A stretch of 64,000 nt of DNA from Cyanoderma ruficeps (Eukaryota > Chordata > Aves > Passeriformes > Timaliidae), in contig VZDJ01000056.1 in assembly GCA_008694505.1 (NCBI GenBank), forward strand, positions 10,615,589 through 10,679,588. Direction: 5' to 3'. The first letter of the stretch is position 1. Every line of letters starts with the position of its first letter. Below the pieces are notes generated by a model that had not been told where the DNA came from, searched no databases, and saw only the letters and a program-made list of their open reading frames with translations. The position numbers and the translations under genes are program-made. Shown here piece after piece: positions 44,471-56,330 of this stretch.

Positions 44471-47400
44471 CTGGTCTGTATTAGAGGAGGTGTCATAAAA
44501 CACATTATTTGAAGTGCCCCATGCTGTTTTCTGCAGAAAAGGGGAACTTAAATAAAAGGAGTCTCCTATGGACCAACCCAAAGCCCAGTGAATTCCACAA
44601 AAAAATTACAGTGGCATCAGCAGGCCTTGAACCAGAGCTGAAAGAGCAGCACCTTTTATACCATCAGACACTTTACATATTCTCAGATCCATTCTAAAGG
44701 ACTTTTCCATGCAAAGACTCTTCTGATCAACAAAACTTCCAGAGATACTGAATATTTTTCGAGGGAAGATTGAAATCTATCTGTCATTCAGCAGGATCAG
44801 TTGGTCTCTCCTGATTTTGTTATTCTTGGCCGTGGCTTGAAAGCACAGATTCATCTTTGGGTTGGGCGTGAAGGTAAATGAGAAGAACATTGATTTTCAT
44901 CATCTTGAAATATAAATAAAAGCAGCTAATTAAGCCCTTCAATCTCCTGAGTCCCCAGAATGAGAAATTAAACACCAGAGCTTGGCTTTCAAGTCAGGAG
45001 ATGCAGCTCAACACTTGAAGCCACGCTCCTGCCAACTTGAACTACATCTGATAAAAGGTGTTCCTTGCCTGATGTCATTACTGGGAGATCTTTTCTTCCT
45101 TCTCGCTTTGCTCTGAAGTTTATTTTCTTCTCTCCGCTGTCAGATCTGTGTTGTGTCACCTTTGTGAACATTTGTAACTACAAGATAACCGAACGGCCCA
45201 AATATTTTTAAGAAGGGGACTGTGGGAATGGGGGTGAGGATGTGTCAGCACATGAACGAGTAAAAGAAGCTCAGCTGTGCATGGAAATCATTTGAAGAAC
45301 ACATGAAACCATATTTGTTATCCATGGCCATGGGGAGGTTAATTCATAGAGGAAGCTCCAAAATTTTGGCACTTCCTCAAAGTGGTGCCAAGTCAAACCT
45401 TTCTCTGATTCTCTGATTCCTCACAGAGCCCACGGGCTGGTCTGGCAGAAAATAAACTCGAAAATGATAAAATCATTGTGAAACCACACGGTAGAAATTG
45501 ATGTCCAAGCAAATAACTCTGCACAGAATCATGGAATGGTTTGGGTTGAAAGGGACATTAAAGATTTCTTACAGCTGGTGATATTTAATAACCCCACACT
45601 AATTCAATAAAATATTTTACGGAGGTCACTCCTATTTGGTTTTGAGAGAGCTTTTTGCATCATCCCTTCCCAGCACGTGTCCAGCAGGACCTCTGCTCAC
45701 TCCAGACCTTCTGTGCCCATGAAACAACAGGTACCTTTTATTTCCCTTCATTAAACTGAACCTGAAATTCTTCTGCTTCATAATATAAATGTAATTCTTT
45801 GCTAACTTCACCCAAAACATCTTTTTATTCAAGCGAAAAGAGATTTTCTGCAGAGCAGTTACAGCTCAATAGAAGGTCGGAGAGATGCTTAATTACAGGG
45901 AGGCTCTGGAAATAAAATGTCACTTTTAGAAGTCTGTCCTCTGGGATTTCTACAAAGTTCCTAATCACAGGAGTTATTAGGAAGAGGTTTAACACAGCTT
46001 TCAAAAGAGGAGGATGGTTTAGAAAGAAGTGAATGTGCTATTAAAAATCCTGATAATACCTTAATGAAGTAAAAACATTTTTCTTGGCTGTGGAAGTAAA
46101 CAATGAATCACTTCTTCAGGTTTCTTCTCCTTTCTGTGCAGCACTGATGTTCTTTTCTGGCTGTAGAAAATCCAAATCAGACTCTTTAACCTCAGCATTT
46201 CTCCATTTTGTCACTCCCATGGGAGTCCCTTTTCACAAAAGGCACAACTGAGAAATCCCAGGAATATGAGTGAATGTTCCTTTGCTGAACTCCCTTGGAG
46301 CTGCAGCTTCCAGGGTGAATATTCTGCCTCAGGAGCAGAACTAAGAAATCTTAAGGAGAAAAACTTTAAATCCAGCCCCTCCCATCTTCCCTAAATCACT
46401 GCAGAACTTGTGCAGGTTCATTTTCTCCTCTTCAGCTCCCCAGTCTTTTTTTTTTTTTTTGGTGTTTCACCAGGACAAATTGAGCTTGAGCAGCCCAAAG
46501 CACTGAAAGTCCAGCTCTTTTTATGTGAAAATGTTATTAAAGCAGCTGATGCTGAAATGGAAAGAGTTCACATGGCTGGCAGCTTTCATTAAAAAGAAAA
46601 GGGAAAGGGTCAAAAAAGAGTTTTTGTCACTTAGAGTTGCAGGAAAAACTTTGGGAATAGGAACAGCACAAATCCCCTCAAACCAGAAGTTGAAATGAAA
46701 ACAACAAAAAAAACTCTGCAGTGCTCCTGATTTTTAACAGCCAAGAACCTGAATTAAAAACCCCATTTAAAGGTGCCCAGTGAAGGGAATTTTGGGCCCA
46801 GACTTAGCAGATTTTAGAGAAAATCACAGACTAGCCCAAGTTTTCAGACAGCTGGAAAAATAATACCTATTTTCTTTTGATAACCTAAGCAAAGTACCAA
46901 AACATGAAAGAGACTCACAGTCAGGGATTTTCATTTTGAATTTAACACATCAACAAAATATTTCTCCATGAAAAAAGCAATTTTGAGCCTCTCCAAATGT
47001 TTCCGTTCACTCCAAGCACAATGCTTCTTTGTGATTTATGAGCATTTAAACTTTATTTAACATCTCTTCCCTTCTTTATAGGGCAATTTTTGAATAGGAA
47101 TGCCAAGAAACAAAATAAAATACCCCGTGTGTGTTATTGTACCGGCCCCTAAATCAACATTATCCCGGAGTGCAGAAGCTCCCTGTTTTCTGTGGGTCCT
47201 TGGAATGCAGCCCAGGTGACGCCTTGACACCGAGCTCTAAATCACATCCGTGAACAAATGTGTTGTAAATGTGCAAGAAAGATTTTATTAATCTCTGCCT
47301 GTGCCTCAGCCGAGGAGAATTCCCCCCAGTGGTTGGCAGGGTCCGTGTGAAGGAGGGAATTAATCTGTCCCCGGGGGTTTGGGGGCTCACTGGGGTGCTG

Positions 47401-47699
47401 GGGGTGGTGTCAGGGGATCCTGGCTCCCTCTGTGCCCCCCCTCCGTGGATTTCTGTCTGCTCAGGGAGCACAAAAGATGTGAGAACTTGAATAAACCAAC
47501 GGTTTCGAGCTTTCCTCAACAAAATGCTGTTTCCTCAACAACAGATGTCAGAGCTTGAATAACCCAAAGTGTTTATTCTGCCTCAGCAGTGATTATTTCC
47601 AAGACACCATCTCAAAAATTGCCCTGGACATGCTCAAGGGTTGCTGCATCCCAGTGCTCCCAAAAATGAGGTTCCAGGTGTCTCTGTAGGTGTAGCCAC
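44471..47699. other. Intergenic, downstream of CNTN6
   Basis: AT-rich sequence with one small CR1 tail at 45523-45575. No exon, tRNA or other RNA gene recognised. Around 47290-47470 is locally GC-richer but has no recognisable feature. Confidence 0.65.
45523..45575 (-). mobile_element. CR1 LINE 3' tail fragment
   Basis: CAGAATCATGGAATGGTTTG followed by GGTTGAAAGGGACATTAAAG is the reverse complement of the CR1 terminus. The match fades within about 50 bp. Confidence 0.75.
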
Positions 47700-47701
47700 A
47701 A

Positions 47702-48154
47702 TGTCATGGTGATACCTTAAGTTTTCTCTTTCATGTGTTTCAGGTTCTGTGGTGCCCAGGGGTGCAGCTCTGAGCTCACAGTCAGTGTCACTCAGCTCTG
47801 CACACAGCAGGGACACAAAACAAATCCTTCTCCTGCCCCACACCAAGGACAACTTTCAGCCCCAAAAGCACAAACAAGGGTGGGCTGGAGGGAGGGACAA
47901 GAAGGATGGGACCTCCCAGCCTGGAGCTGGAATTGGACAATTCAACCCCAAGATGCAAATGGACCAAAACTTATCAAAGTGTGAGACCTGGTGCCCGTTT
48001 GTCCATTTTGTGACCATTTTGGGTCCACCTTGGGTGTAGCCCTGGCCAGGCCCTGTCCTGCCCAAGGTGGATCCTAAAGGCCTTTTAATAAATCTCTACT
48101 TTATTCTCCAGCTGTGTCCAGTCTCTGTTCCAGCTCAGCCTTCCCAAGGCATCA
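47702..48154 (+). mobile_element. Probable LTR-like segment
   Basis: The right part resembles an avian retroviral R-U5 end: AATAAA at 48087, then CTCTACTTTATTCTCCAGC, TGTGTCCAGTCTCTGTTCC and AGCTCAGCCTTCCCAAGGCA. The left end is proposed at TGTCATGG. No clear target duplication was found, so both ends are uncertain. Confidence 0.4.
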
Positions 48155-48164
48155 ATGGAAGACA

Positions 48165-48312
48165 GAACCCCAGACTGGTTTGGGTTGGGAGGGACCTCAA
48201 AGATCACGGAGTGCCACCCCTGCCATGGCAGGGACACCTCCCACTGTCCCAGGCTGCTCCAAGCCCCAATGTCCAACCCGGCCTTGGGCACTGCCAGGGG
48301 TGTGCTGGCCTT
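48165..48312 (-). mobile_element. CR1 LINE 3' tail fragment
   Basis: Plus-strand text CTGGTTTGGGTTGGGAGGGA, CCACCCCTGCCATGGCAGGG and CCAACCCGGCCTTGGGCACT is the reverse complement of the CR1 3' region. Confidence 0.8.
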
Positions 48313-49350
48313 GGGAATGAGTGGGTTGGGGGCTGGTGGCAGTCACAGAGTTATTCCATCCCACAAGGATGAGGAGCTCTCCCAGGTTCAGCAGGACTCC
48401 CCCGTTACCTGTGCATTATTCCAGCCCCCCTCCACTGAGCTGAGCTATTTTCCATGTGCTCCTTCTGCTCCTGATTGAATTAACGGGACACAACTCTTCC
48501 AACACTTCCAGCATTGCTCCGAACTGAAAATATAAAATAATGGCAAATGATGCATTCAGCAACATCCAGCTAAAAACTTAAATAAGGTTCCACAGACTTC
48601 CCAGAGAATGCCCCTGGCCAAATCCAGAGTCTAGGCAAGGATTTGACATTTGTCTCGCTCTGACCATTATCTAATCTAAAAACTGAGGGAGAGGGTGGGG
48701 AATCAGCACTATTAAAATAGCCTGTATAAAATCTTCCTTGGAAAAATTTACCGTGAGGAAAAGGTCAGCTGGACATTTTGACAGCACAGTACAATGAGGG
48801 CCTCTAAATAGCTTCAATCATTCAGGCTTTTTTTATTAGGAACTTCTTTTGTCAGTTCCTAGCACTAAATACTTGAAAATAGGTCTGACGTGGCAATTAA
48901 AATGTCATATTAATCACAGTGGTGTGCATTGTTTCTTTACTTAACCTATTTTATAGCCACCAATATATTTCAGCACTGAGAAGCAGCTACAAATGTTTGC
49001 CATCTTTGTGGAATGAACTGGAATAATTCTGAAGAGCAGAAGTTTTTTTTGTAAGATAAATAAGATAATTGGAATTGATGTAATAGGATAAATGGAATTG
49101 TTGCACTTGAGTCATCACCCCCTAACAATTGTTTTTTTTCCAGATTGCCTCCAGTGAAGTGTCCAACACAAACTTTCCTCATTCACGTCCCTGTTTGTCT
49201 CCTTGTGCTGCTTTTCCAGCCACATTCCCAGCCACATCCCTCTGCTCCACCCACTCCTCTGCCACGGCCCCCATCTCCTCAGGTATATTCCAATTTTTCC
49301 CTTCTAAACCACCCATAGGCTCTGCCAGTAGCTTTGCACGGCTTTACTGG
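48313..49350. other. Intergenic stretch without recognised features
   Basis: AT-rich in its middle part (48480-49100). The segment 49150-49310 is C/T-rich. Nothing assignable was seen. Confidence 0.6.
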
Positions 49351-49660
49351 CATGGTAAGAAGCAAAATAAAAACTGAGGTGCTCGAATTCAGGGTTTTAT
49401 AAAAAAATGGAAGTGTCTGGACAGGCCAAACCTCCTACAGCTCCTGGGGCTGTCAAACAAGGAGGTGGTGGAGCAGCTTTCCCTCCTCTGTGCACCACTT
49501 GCATGGGGTTACGGTTATGGTAAGAAACAAAATAAAAACTGAGGTGCTCGAATTCAGGGTTTTATAAAAAAATGGAAGTGTCTGGAGAGGCCAAGCCTCC
49601 TACAGCTCCTGGGGCTGTCAAATAAGGAGGTTCTTTCCTCTGTGCAGCACTTGCTGCTCT
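49351..49660. repeat. Tandem duplication, period 165 bp
   Basis: GAGGTGCTCGAATTCAGGGT, TTTATAAAAAAATGGAAGTG, CTCCTACAGCTCCTGGGGCT and the flanking TGGTAAGAA-CAAAATAAAAA recur once, 165 bp apart. The first copy is 49351-49515. The second copy runs into a CR1 tail at about 49663 and has a small deletion near its end. Confidence 0.9.
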
Positions 49661-49662
49661 TA

Positions 49663-49915
49663 GAATCACGGAAACAGAAATCATGGAAATCATGGAAATC
49701 ATGGAAATCATGGAAATCATGGAAATCATGGAATGGTTTGGGTTGGAGTGACATTAAATCCTATCCAGTCCCACTCTGTCATGGCAGGGACCCTTTCCAC
49801 TGTCCCAGGCTGCTCCAAGCCCAATGTCCAACCTGGCCTTGGACACTGCCAGGGATTCTCTGGGCACCCTGTGCCAGGGCCTGCCCACCCTATTCACCCT
49901 GAAATCCCCTTTTCC
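49663..49915 (-). mobile_element. CR1 LINE 3' fragment with expanded tail
   Basis: Plus-strand text GAATGGTTTGGGTTGGAGTG, GGCTGCTCCAAGCCCAATGT, CCAACCTGGCCTTGGACACT and GGCACCCTGTGCCAGGGCCT is a reverse-complement CR1. Its terminal tail, normally a few 8-bp repeats, is replaced by six 9-bp units. Confidence 0.85.
49677..49730. repeat. Six perfect GAAATCATG units
   Basis: A 9-bp microsatellite of six identical units inside the tail of the CR1 at 49663. Being a multiple of 3, it gives runs of Ser-Trp-Lys or His-Asp-Phe in chance frames. Confidence 0.95.
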
Positions 49916-52158
49916 TGGCAAATTTGAGCAAATGGATCTTTCCTGGAGCTCTCACTGCAGTGGTCTCCATGATTTAATTACATTTCTCTGCAGCTCTGCC
50001 TGTCCCGGAGATTTTAAAGAGGAGCAGCACAAATCTTGCCCGGGTCCCAGTGCCCTCAGCAGATTTAAAGCCTGTGCAGTTTGAGTGGGTTTAGAATTTA
50101 TTCGAAAGCCTTCTTACACCAGTACAATTTATCCACAGAGATCAGCAGTTTACATCGTATTGATTAATGCAGTTATTGATTTATTCTGCAATTGTACTGG
50201 CCAGGTTTATACAGCACTGGAAAGTGCTATTTTCCAGGAGTGATTGACTTCTTTCTTTATTGACTAAAATGAGCTGATAAAAATCATCCACTGGCTGAGC
50301 TGGAAGTACTTTTTTTCTGTATTCCTGCTTCCAGCAGAGAAAAGTAGGAGACAAACGCTGCTGAAGAGCAGAGGAAAGATGTTCCAAGGCTTAACCCCTC
50401 TGGAATTACCCTGCCTGGGCTAAGTCCAGCCCCCAGCCTTAGCCAGGTGAGAAGCTGGAAGGTTGGGATGGTAAAAAGGCAGCGGGATTTGGAGGAGGAG
50501 GATTAACCTGCTCTTCCTTTTTCTCACTTCAATGCCTGGACATGTTTTTGGGAGCTTTCTGCTGCTCCCAAAGCTGATGTCACCATCCCCCAGATATGGG
50601 AGCTTCAGGAAGGGCTCAAGGTGTCCCCCCAAAGGTGCTTTTCCTGCTGTTTTAAGGAAGGTACTGTCTGCAGTTGCTTTTTGTGGCATCTCCTGGCTTT
50701 GCAGCGCCATAAAGTGAATGTAACAGCCACTGATCCTGGCTGGTGCAAGGTTTTCCCAGTTTGAGGGAAGAGCCCTGTGCTCCTGAAGCATTTGGCTGTT
50801 AATCACAACAGCTCCGAGCTGTTCTCCCGCTGGAACTGCTCCATCAGGCCAAGGAAATTCCACTTTTTAACACGTACCAAGGTGCAGAGCTGTGTCCTCT
50901 CCCCTGCCCTTCAAATATCCCAGCTCCCCGTCCAGAGGGTGAAACACTTTAATTCCATGTCATCTGTGCTGCTTTCACTTTACAGCTCAGTATTGCTATG
51001 TTCATCTTTTTAATGTATATATATATTTATGTATTTGTATATTTGCATTTTCTAGTGAAACACGTAAAATAAAATTAACACAAATAGTCAAAGGGCTCCT
51101 ATAGAAATCATCCATGAAAACCCCACACTGCTGCAGCTCAGAAATCCTCTCCTGCAGAAAAGTTCTTCCAGGCCATTTCATTTCACAAGGCTTTTAGGGT
51201 TTCTCTTAAAACCTGACTTGTAAAATAAACCTTTTCTCCTCTTTAATATGCACACACCTCTCCCCCAATATCCAAGCATCACGAATGAGAAGAGAGTTCT
51301 GTGCTCTGCTGTTATCATTTTGGCAAAAGGTGACGTTTGTTCCATTGGGCAATGGATTTAAGGCAGGGGATAGTCTGGGGTTATGGAATGTAAATCCATA
51401 TTTACATAGGGGCAAGGTGTGGTGCACAACCACCCCCAACACTGGCCCACACAGGGGAGGTGAGGGCACTTAGCAAAAAAGAAATTCAGAAGAAAAGCAC
51501 AAAATTAAAGAGAGGTTAGCAAATGAGTGATCTGTCAGATATATATATATAAAATATAGATAGATGCAAACTCAGAAATGCGTGTATATACACGAGGAGC
51601 AGGAAATAGAGAGCTGTGCAATGAAAATAGCAGCACATTTCTGATTTTCCCCGGCTGCCTGAGAGAGGGAATCACAGGAGGGATCCTGCCCCAGCAGGCA
51701 GGGCAGAGCACACACATTGCTACCTGGGGCCCAGAATAATTTCTCTAATTCAGCTCTGGCATCACATTCCTAAGCAGGAGCTCCCAATCTTTCCTCTGCA
51801 TTAGGAGATGCGTGTTCCTTCCTCCAGCCACTGCAAGATTTCCTCCATAAACACACCCTGCCATAAACACAGCCCTGGCTCCCTCACTTATTGGTTGTTG
51901 GGGGAAATAAAATAACAACATGCCTCCCGCTTTAAAACCTTGTTTATAAAACATCTTCATAAACCCACTCAAAGAAACATCTGAAATAAAATCATGGCCC
52001 TTGCTCCCCATCATGCCAGCCCTACAAATTGATTCTTTTCTTGAAATTAAAGCCATCAACTACAACAGGGCTGCTTTGTGGCACTTCACAACTTTAAGTA
52101 AAATAAGCCTGCCAGCATTTATTGATTCATGGGCCCTCTGGGCTCTGCTGGTGCCTAC
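49916..52158. other. Intergenic stretch, mostly unique-looking
   Basis: AT-rich sequence with small TA-rich runs (51010-51040, 51538-51570). No gene, RNA gene or clear repeat copy recognised. Confidence 0.6.
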
Positions 52159-52521
52159 CTGGGCATTTCAAAAAATAAAAGAGCCCAGCCCAAATGATGC
52201 CTTTGGGTTTTAATCCGTGTGATATCCAGCGGCTGACGAGGCTTTCAGCATCATTCAAGGTGGGCAGGATGCTGACACTGTATCCATTGGTATTCTTTGG
52301 TTGTACACTAAGACATGAGGGGTTTTTGTTTCTCCAACAAAATCACATTTTCTTCTGGTTTTCCCATGTAACGCATCTATTTTTGCAGAGAATAGGGGCT
52401 GCCAAATCCTGCTAAGCAGATTTCCCCAGATCTGGGTTTTCCAATGCAGTTTAAGCCAAAAGAGGCACCAAAAATGCTCTTGGTGTGTTGCTCTGGTTGT
52501 ATTTTGTCCCTCACAATTTTT
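52159..52521. repeat. Local duplication, copy A (363 bp)
   Basis: Nearly the same sequence recurs at 53941-54303, offset 1,782 bp throughout with no net length change. By eye there are about 20 differences, clustered in the last third. Marker strings TTTTAATCCGTGTGATATCC and AAGGTGGGCAGGATGCTGAC occur in both. Confidence 0.95.
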
Positions 52522-53190
52522 GGGCTCTAGACTTGTCCCCTCAGGACTTTTGAGCTCAGGGACACCTCAGGATGGGAGGGATCCAGAAATAACCTTCTCC
52601 AAAACACCCCCTGTTCTGGGAGCCAAAATTTGGCTGATTGCCCTGAGCTGTTGTTTCCTCTCTCTACACAACAACTGTTGAGTGGCAAAATAAAATAAAA
52701 TAAAATAAAAATTTGAAATTAGAGAATGAAATTAGTTCTGGAAATACCCACAAATATCTGCTACATAATTTTTTAATTCTTTAAAGATTAATGGATGAGA
52801 AGAAGTGATTAATTCAAGCTTTGCTTTGCAGATGATCTCTCAGGCCTCACAGCGTACGCGCACAGTCAATATTTTGCAAATGTTTTGATTAATAAATCTT
52901 TATATAGCCCACTGCAACTTTGTAGATTTAAATTGATGCTTGCACTCTGCATACTGATTTTCCCCGCATGGTTTCCTGACTCAGGCTCGTTAGTCCAAAG
53001 GAAAGGAAACAAAATAAAAGCTGCTGAGCACAAAATATTTCACTTTCACCACCGAAGGTAGAAAACCCTTTGGAAGTGCTCTAGGCAGGACGTCAGGCAG
53101 CTGTCCCCACCTCCCCAGCATCATCCCCTGGATTTTTTTTCTGGGCTATCAGTTGCTCCCACAGCAAGAAAAAAATGAAAGAAAGTGGGG
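52522..53190. other. Intergenic stretch between duplication copies
   Basis: Contains an (AAAAT)5 run at about 52687-52712 and AT-rich unique-looking DNA. Nothing coding recognised. Confidence 0.6.
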
Positions 53191-53465
53191 CTCAGTCTCT
53201 GGTCTCAGGGAACAAGAGACAGGACAAGAGGAGATGGCCCTAAACTGTGCCAGGGGAGGCTCAGGTTGGAATTTCCCCATGGAAAAGGTGGTCAGGCACT
53301 GGAAGGGGCTGCCCAGGGAGGTTTGGAGTGCCCACCCCTGGAGGTGGCCAGGGGAGGGCTGGATGTGGCACTCAGTGCTCCAGCATCGGGCACAAATTGA
53401 ACTTGATGGTCCTGGAGTCAAACCCCAGATCCTTTTCCAGCCTCTGGCCCTGGGATTCTGTGCAC
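53190..53465 (+). mobile_element. CR1 LINE 3' fragment
   Basis: Recognised by AACAAGAGACAGGACAAGAG, GGCACTGGAAGGGGCTGCCC, GGGCTGGATGTGGCACTCAG and TTGATGGTCCTGGAGTCAAA, ending near CCCTGGGATTCTGTG. Confidence 0.8.
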
Positions 53466-53637
53466 TCCCTCAGGTTAAAGCAGCTCGCCTTTCATGCTGG
53501 AGCAGCAGTTTGTCCTCGCTTTGCTATTTGCTTTGAGTTTTGTTTAATGCCACAAGCACTGAGTTATTCCTGGCCTGGCTGCAAGAGCTTCCAAACAACC
53601 CTGGAGCACCGAGGGCCTGGAGGAGGCACCATGGGCT

Positions 53638-53908
53638 GAGCCCACCCTGGGGGGATCTGGGTTCCTGAGCCCACCCTGGGGAGATCTGGGCTCCTGAGCC
53701 CACCCTGGGGGGATCTGGGCTCCTGATCCCACCCTGGGGAGATCTGGGCTCCTGAGCCCACCCTGGGGAGATCTGGGCTCCTGATCCCACCCTGGGGAGA
53801 TCTGGGTTCCTGAGCCCACCGTGGGGAGATCTGGGCTCCTGAGCCCACCCTGGGGAGATCTGGGCTCCTGAGCCCACCCTGGGGGGATCTGGGCTCCTGA
53901 TCCCACCC
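53638..53908. repeat. 29-bp minisatellite, 9 units plus a partial
   Basis: Tandem units of the form GAGCCCACCCTGGGGAGATC followed by TGGGCTCCT. Variants are GAG or GAT at the start, GGAG or GGGG, and CTCCT or TTCCT. The period of 29 leaves all three minus-strand frames open, giving spurious 136-158-codon frames. It ends 33 bp before duplication copy B. Confidence 0.95.
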
Positions 53909-53940
53909 CATCCACCAGATCCAACCCTTCCCAAGCCAAC

Positions 53941-54303
53941 CTGGACATTTCAGAAAATAAAAGAGCCCAGCCCAAATGATGCCTTTGGGTTTTAATCCGT
54001 GTGATATCCAGCGGCTGACGAGGCTTTCAGCATCATTCAAGGTGGGCAGGATGCTGACACTGCATCCATTGGTATTCTTTGGTTGTACACTAAGACATGA
54101 GGGGGTTTTTTTTCTCCAACAAAATCACATTTTCTTCTGGTTTTCCCATGTAATGCATCTATTTTTGCAGAGAATAGGAGCTGCCAAATCCTGCTGACCA
54201 GATTTCTCTGGATCTGGGTCTTCCAGAGCTGTTTAAACCAAAAGAGGCACCAAAAATGCTCTTGGTGTGTTGCTCTGGTTGTGCTTTGTCCCTCAGGATT
54301 TTT
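53941..54303. repeat. Local duplication, copy B (363 bp)
   Basis: The second copy of 52159-52521, in the same orientation. The start of homology is sharp (CTGG-CATTTCA); the end is at a CCCTCA followed by a T run. Confidence 0.95.
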
Positions 54304-55914
54304 TTCTCCAACACTGTCAGAGGAGCAGTGAGACAAACCCCATGTTAAACTCATTAATAACATGAGCTGGGACAGTGGAAGTCTCGTGCTTCTTTTAGGG
54401 ACAGAAACCAAGCACTGAATCGTTTTGGCAATGCCCTATCACTCACAGGAAATATAAAAGACAAAATGAATAAAAATAATAAACTAAACTAAACTAAACT
54501 AAAATAAAATAAAATAAAATAAAATAAAACGAGAAATAAAAAGGTTTTTATCTGGTTTCTGATGCACAACAGGATCACTGGAAGCCGCTTGTTCTTCACA
54601 TGTGCTTCCCACAGCTCCTGATTCTCTTCACCTCCTTTCCTCATCACGTTTTCCATCCCCTCGTGCACTCCTCTGCCTCTCACCTCGTGTCCTGGCACTT
54701 CTGCAAACATTCCTGGAGATCCATATAAACTGTAATCCAAGGAATTTGTGGGACAGGGCAAGTGGGAGCTGCCATTGAGCTGCACGGGGGCTTGGCTGTG
54801 GATCTTCCCAATTTTTCTGAGTAAAACAAGCGTTTAGCAACTCCTTTTCTTTCTCCAGACTGAAATTTGGAGTCACATCCAGTGACTTCTCCCAAGTTTT
54901 ACCTTGCCCTGACACTGGATTATGGAAATGCAACAGGCACTTTAATTCTACACTTAAAACATCCCCAAAAGATTGAAGCACACTCAGGCTACACTCATCC
55001 TGCAAAAAGAACTGTTTTTTATAAAGAAACCCCCATAAAAGCTCTCAAGTGCCAGAGAGGATGCTCAGTATCATTTTTTTAATAGTAATGGAGAAGATTA
55101 ATGAGAAGAAATTTGGACCCCAGCATTATAACTCTTGCAGCTGATATTATCATTACATTCATTTCACATTATCACTAATTTTGTATTCAGCATGCCAGGA
55201 CCATTAATTCAGATCCAGTCTGCAGCTGAATGAGGCAGATTGCTTAAGAAAATAAACGTCTCTATTACTTTTTATAGTGTTGAAATTAATTTACAGTTCC
55301 AGTTTGTGAGAACTAAAATTGAGAATTAAAAACTATATTTGGTACCTGAGATTTCTCGGAGATTAGCATTCACGAGGCAGTAAAAATATTAACTGCTTTA
55401 AATAATGCCTGCAATATTTCCAGGGTTATGAAGCATCTTCTCTTAGCTCATTTTAATTTATTTAGCATCCATCTCTCTAAGCGTATTCACACCACTGGAA
55501 GATTAGAACGAGATCATTGCATTAAGAGAAATACTATTTACAATGATGTGTAGCATCTATTTCCAGGGCCTTTGGAAAGGCATGAAAATAAAGATTTTGA
55601 TGATGTCTTTAGGGGCTCTCCCGCTGCCCTCGTGCTGCAGGAAAAGTCGAAGTTGAGGAGAATTTCTGAGGCAAAGTGGCATCAAGTCAGGAGTGGAGTA
55701 AATAAAACCTTTATGGGGAAAGGGGAACTCGATAAAACACACACAGAGATGTTTGTTCTGGATTTGTCTCCGATAATCCAAAGTGTAGAAGAGAGAAATG
55801 GGGGAACCGGAGCCTTCAAGCTAAGCCATGGGCACTGTGAAATTATGGGATTTTGGCATTTATACCCAAACCCATGGTCGTTCTCAGGCACCCTGGAGCA
55901 ACTCTCAGCATCGA
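54304..55914. other. Intergenic, with a long repeat-free AT-rich block
   Basis: Contains (AAACT)n then (AAAAT)n at about 54480-54530. From 55080 to 55560 the sequence is AT-rich, of mixed composition and free of recognisable repeats, which is compatible with conserved non-coding DNA. Confidence 0.6.
54480..54530. repeat. Pentanucleotide repeats (AAACT)n then (AAAAT)n
   Basis: About four AAACT units pass directly into about six AAAAT units, by a C-to-A change within the unit. Confidence 0.95.
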
Positions 55915-56330
55915 GAAATAGAATTTCCAAAAGATTTGGTATTGAAGGGACCTTAAATCCCATCCAGTGCCACCCCTGCCATGGGCAGGGACATCTTCCA
56001 CTGTCCCAGGCTGCTCCAACCCCAATATCCCACCTGGCCTTGGACACTTCCAGGGATCGTGGGGCAGCCTCAGCTCCTCTGGGCACCCTGTGCCAGCCCC
56101 TCAGCACCATCACAGGGAAGGATTCCTTCCCAAAATCCCATCTAAACCCACTCTCTGTCAGTGTGAAGCCGTTCCCTGTGTCCCACCATCCCTTATAAAT
56201 TGTCTCCCTCCGTCTTCCCTGTATCTCCTCCAGGCTCTGGAAGGCCACAGTGAGGTGACCCCAAAGCTTCTCCTCTCCTGGCTGAACAATCCCAATTCTC
56301 TCAGCCTTTCCTCACTGGACAGGTGCTCCA
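55915..56330 (-). mobile_element. CR1 LINE 3' fragment (long copy)
   Basis: Plus-strand text CCACCCCTGCCATGGGCAGG, CCACCTGGCCTTGGACACTT, GGCACCCTGTGCCAGCCCCT, CAGTGAGGTGACCCCAAAGC and TCACTGGACAGGTGCTCCA is a reverse-complement CR1 reaching into the same region as the 7230 copy. Confidence 0.85.

Noticed and set aside
53524..54040. Three overlapping minus-strand frames of 136-158 codons with proline-rich repeats
   Set aside because: They are read-through of the 29-bp minisatellite, open in all frames because its unit lacks stops.
52194..54197. Two nearly identical 73-codon frames (52194-52415 and 53976-54197)
   Set aside because: They fall in the two copies of the 363-bp duplication, so their likeness is explained by DNA duplication and not by protein conservation.
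55572..56198. 208-codon plus-strand open frame, the longest in the window
   Set aside because: Its second half is translated antisense CR1 sequence (55915 onward) and the first half has no recognisable similarity.
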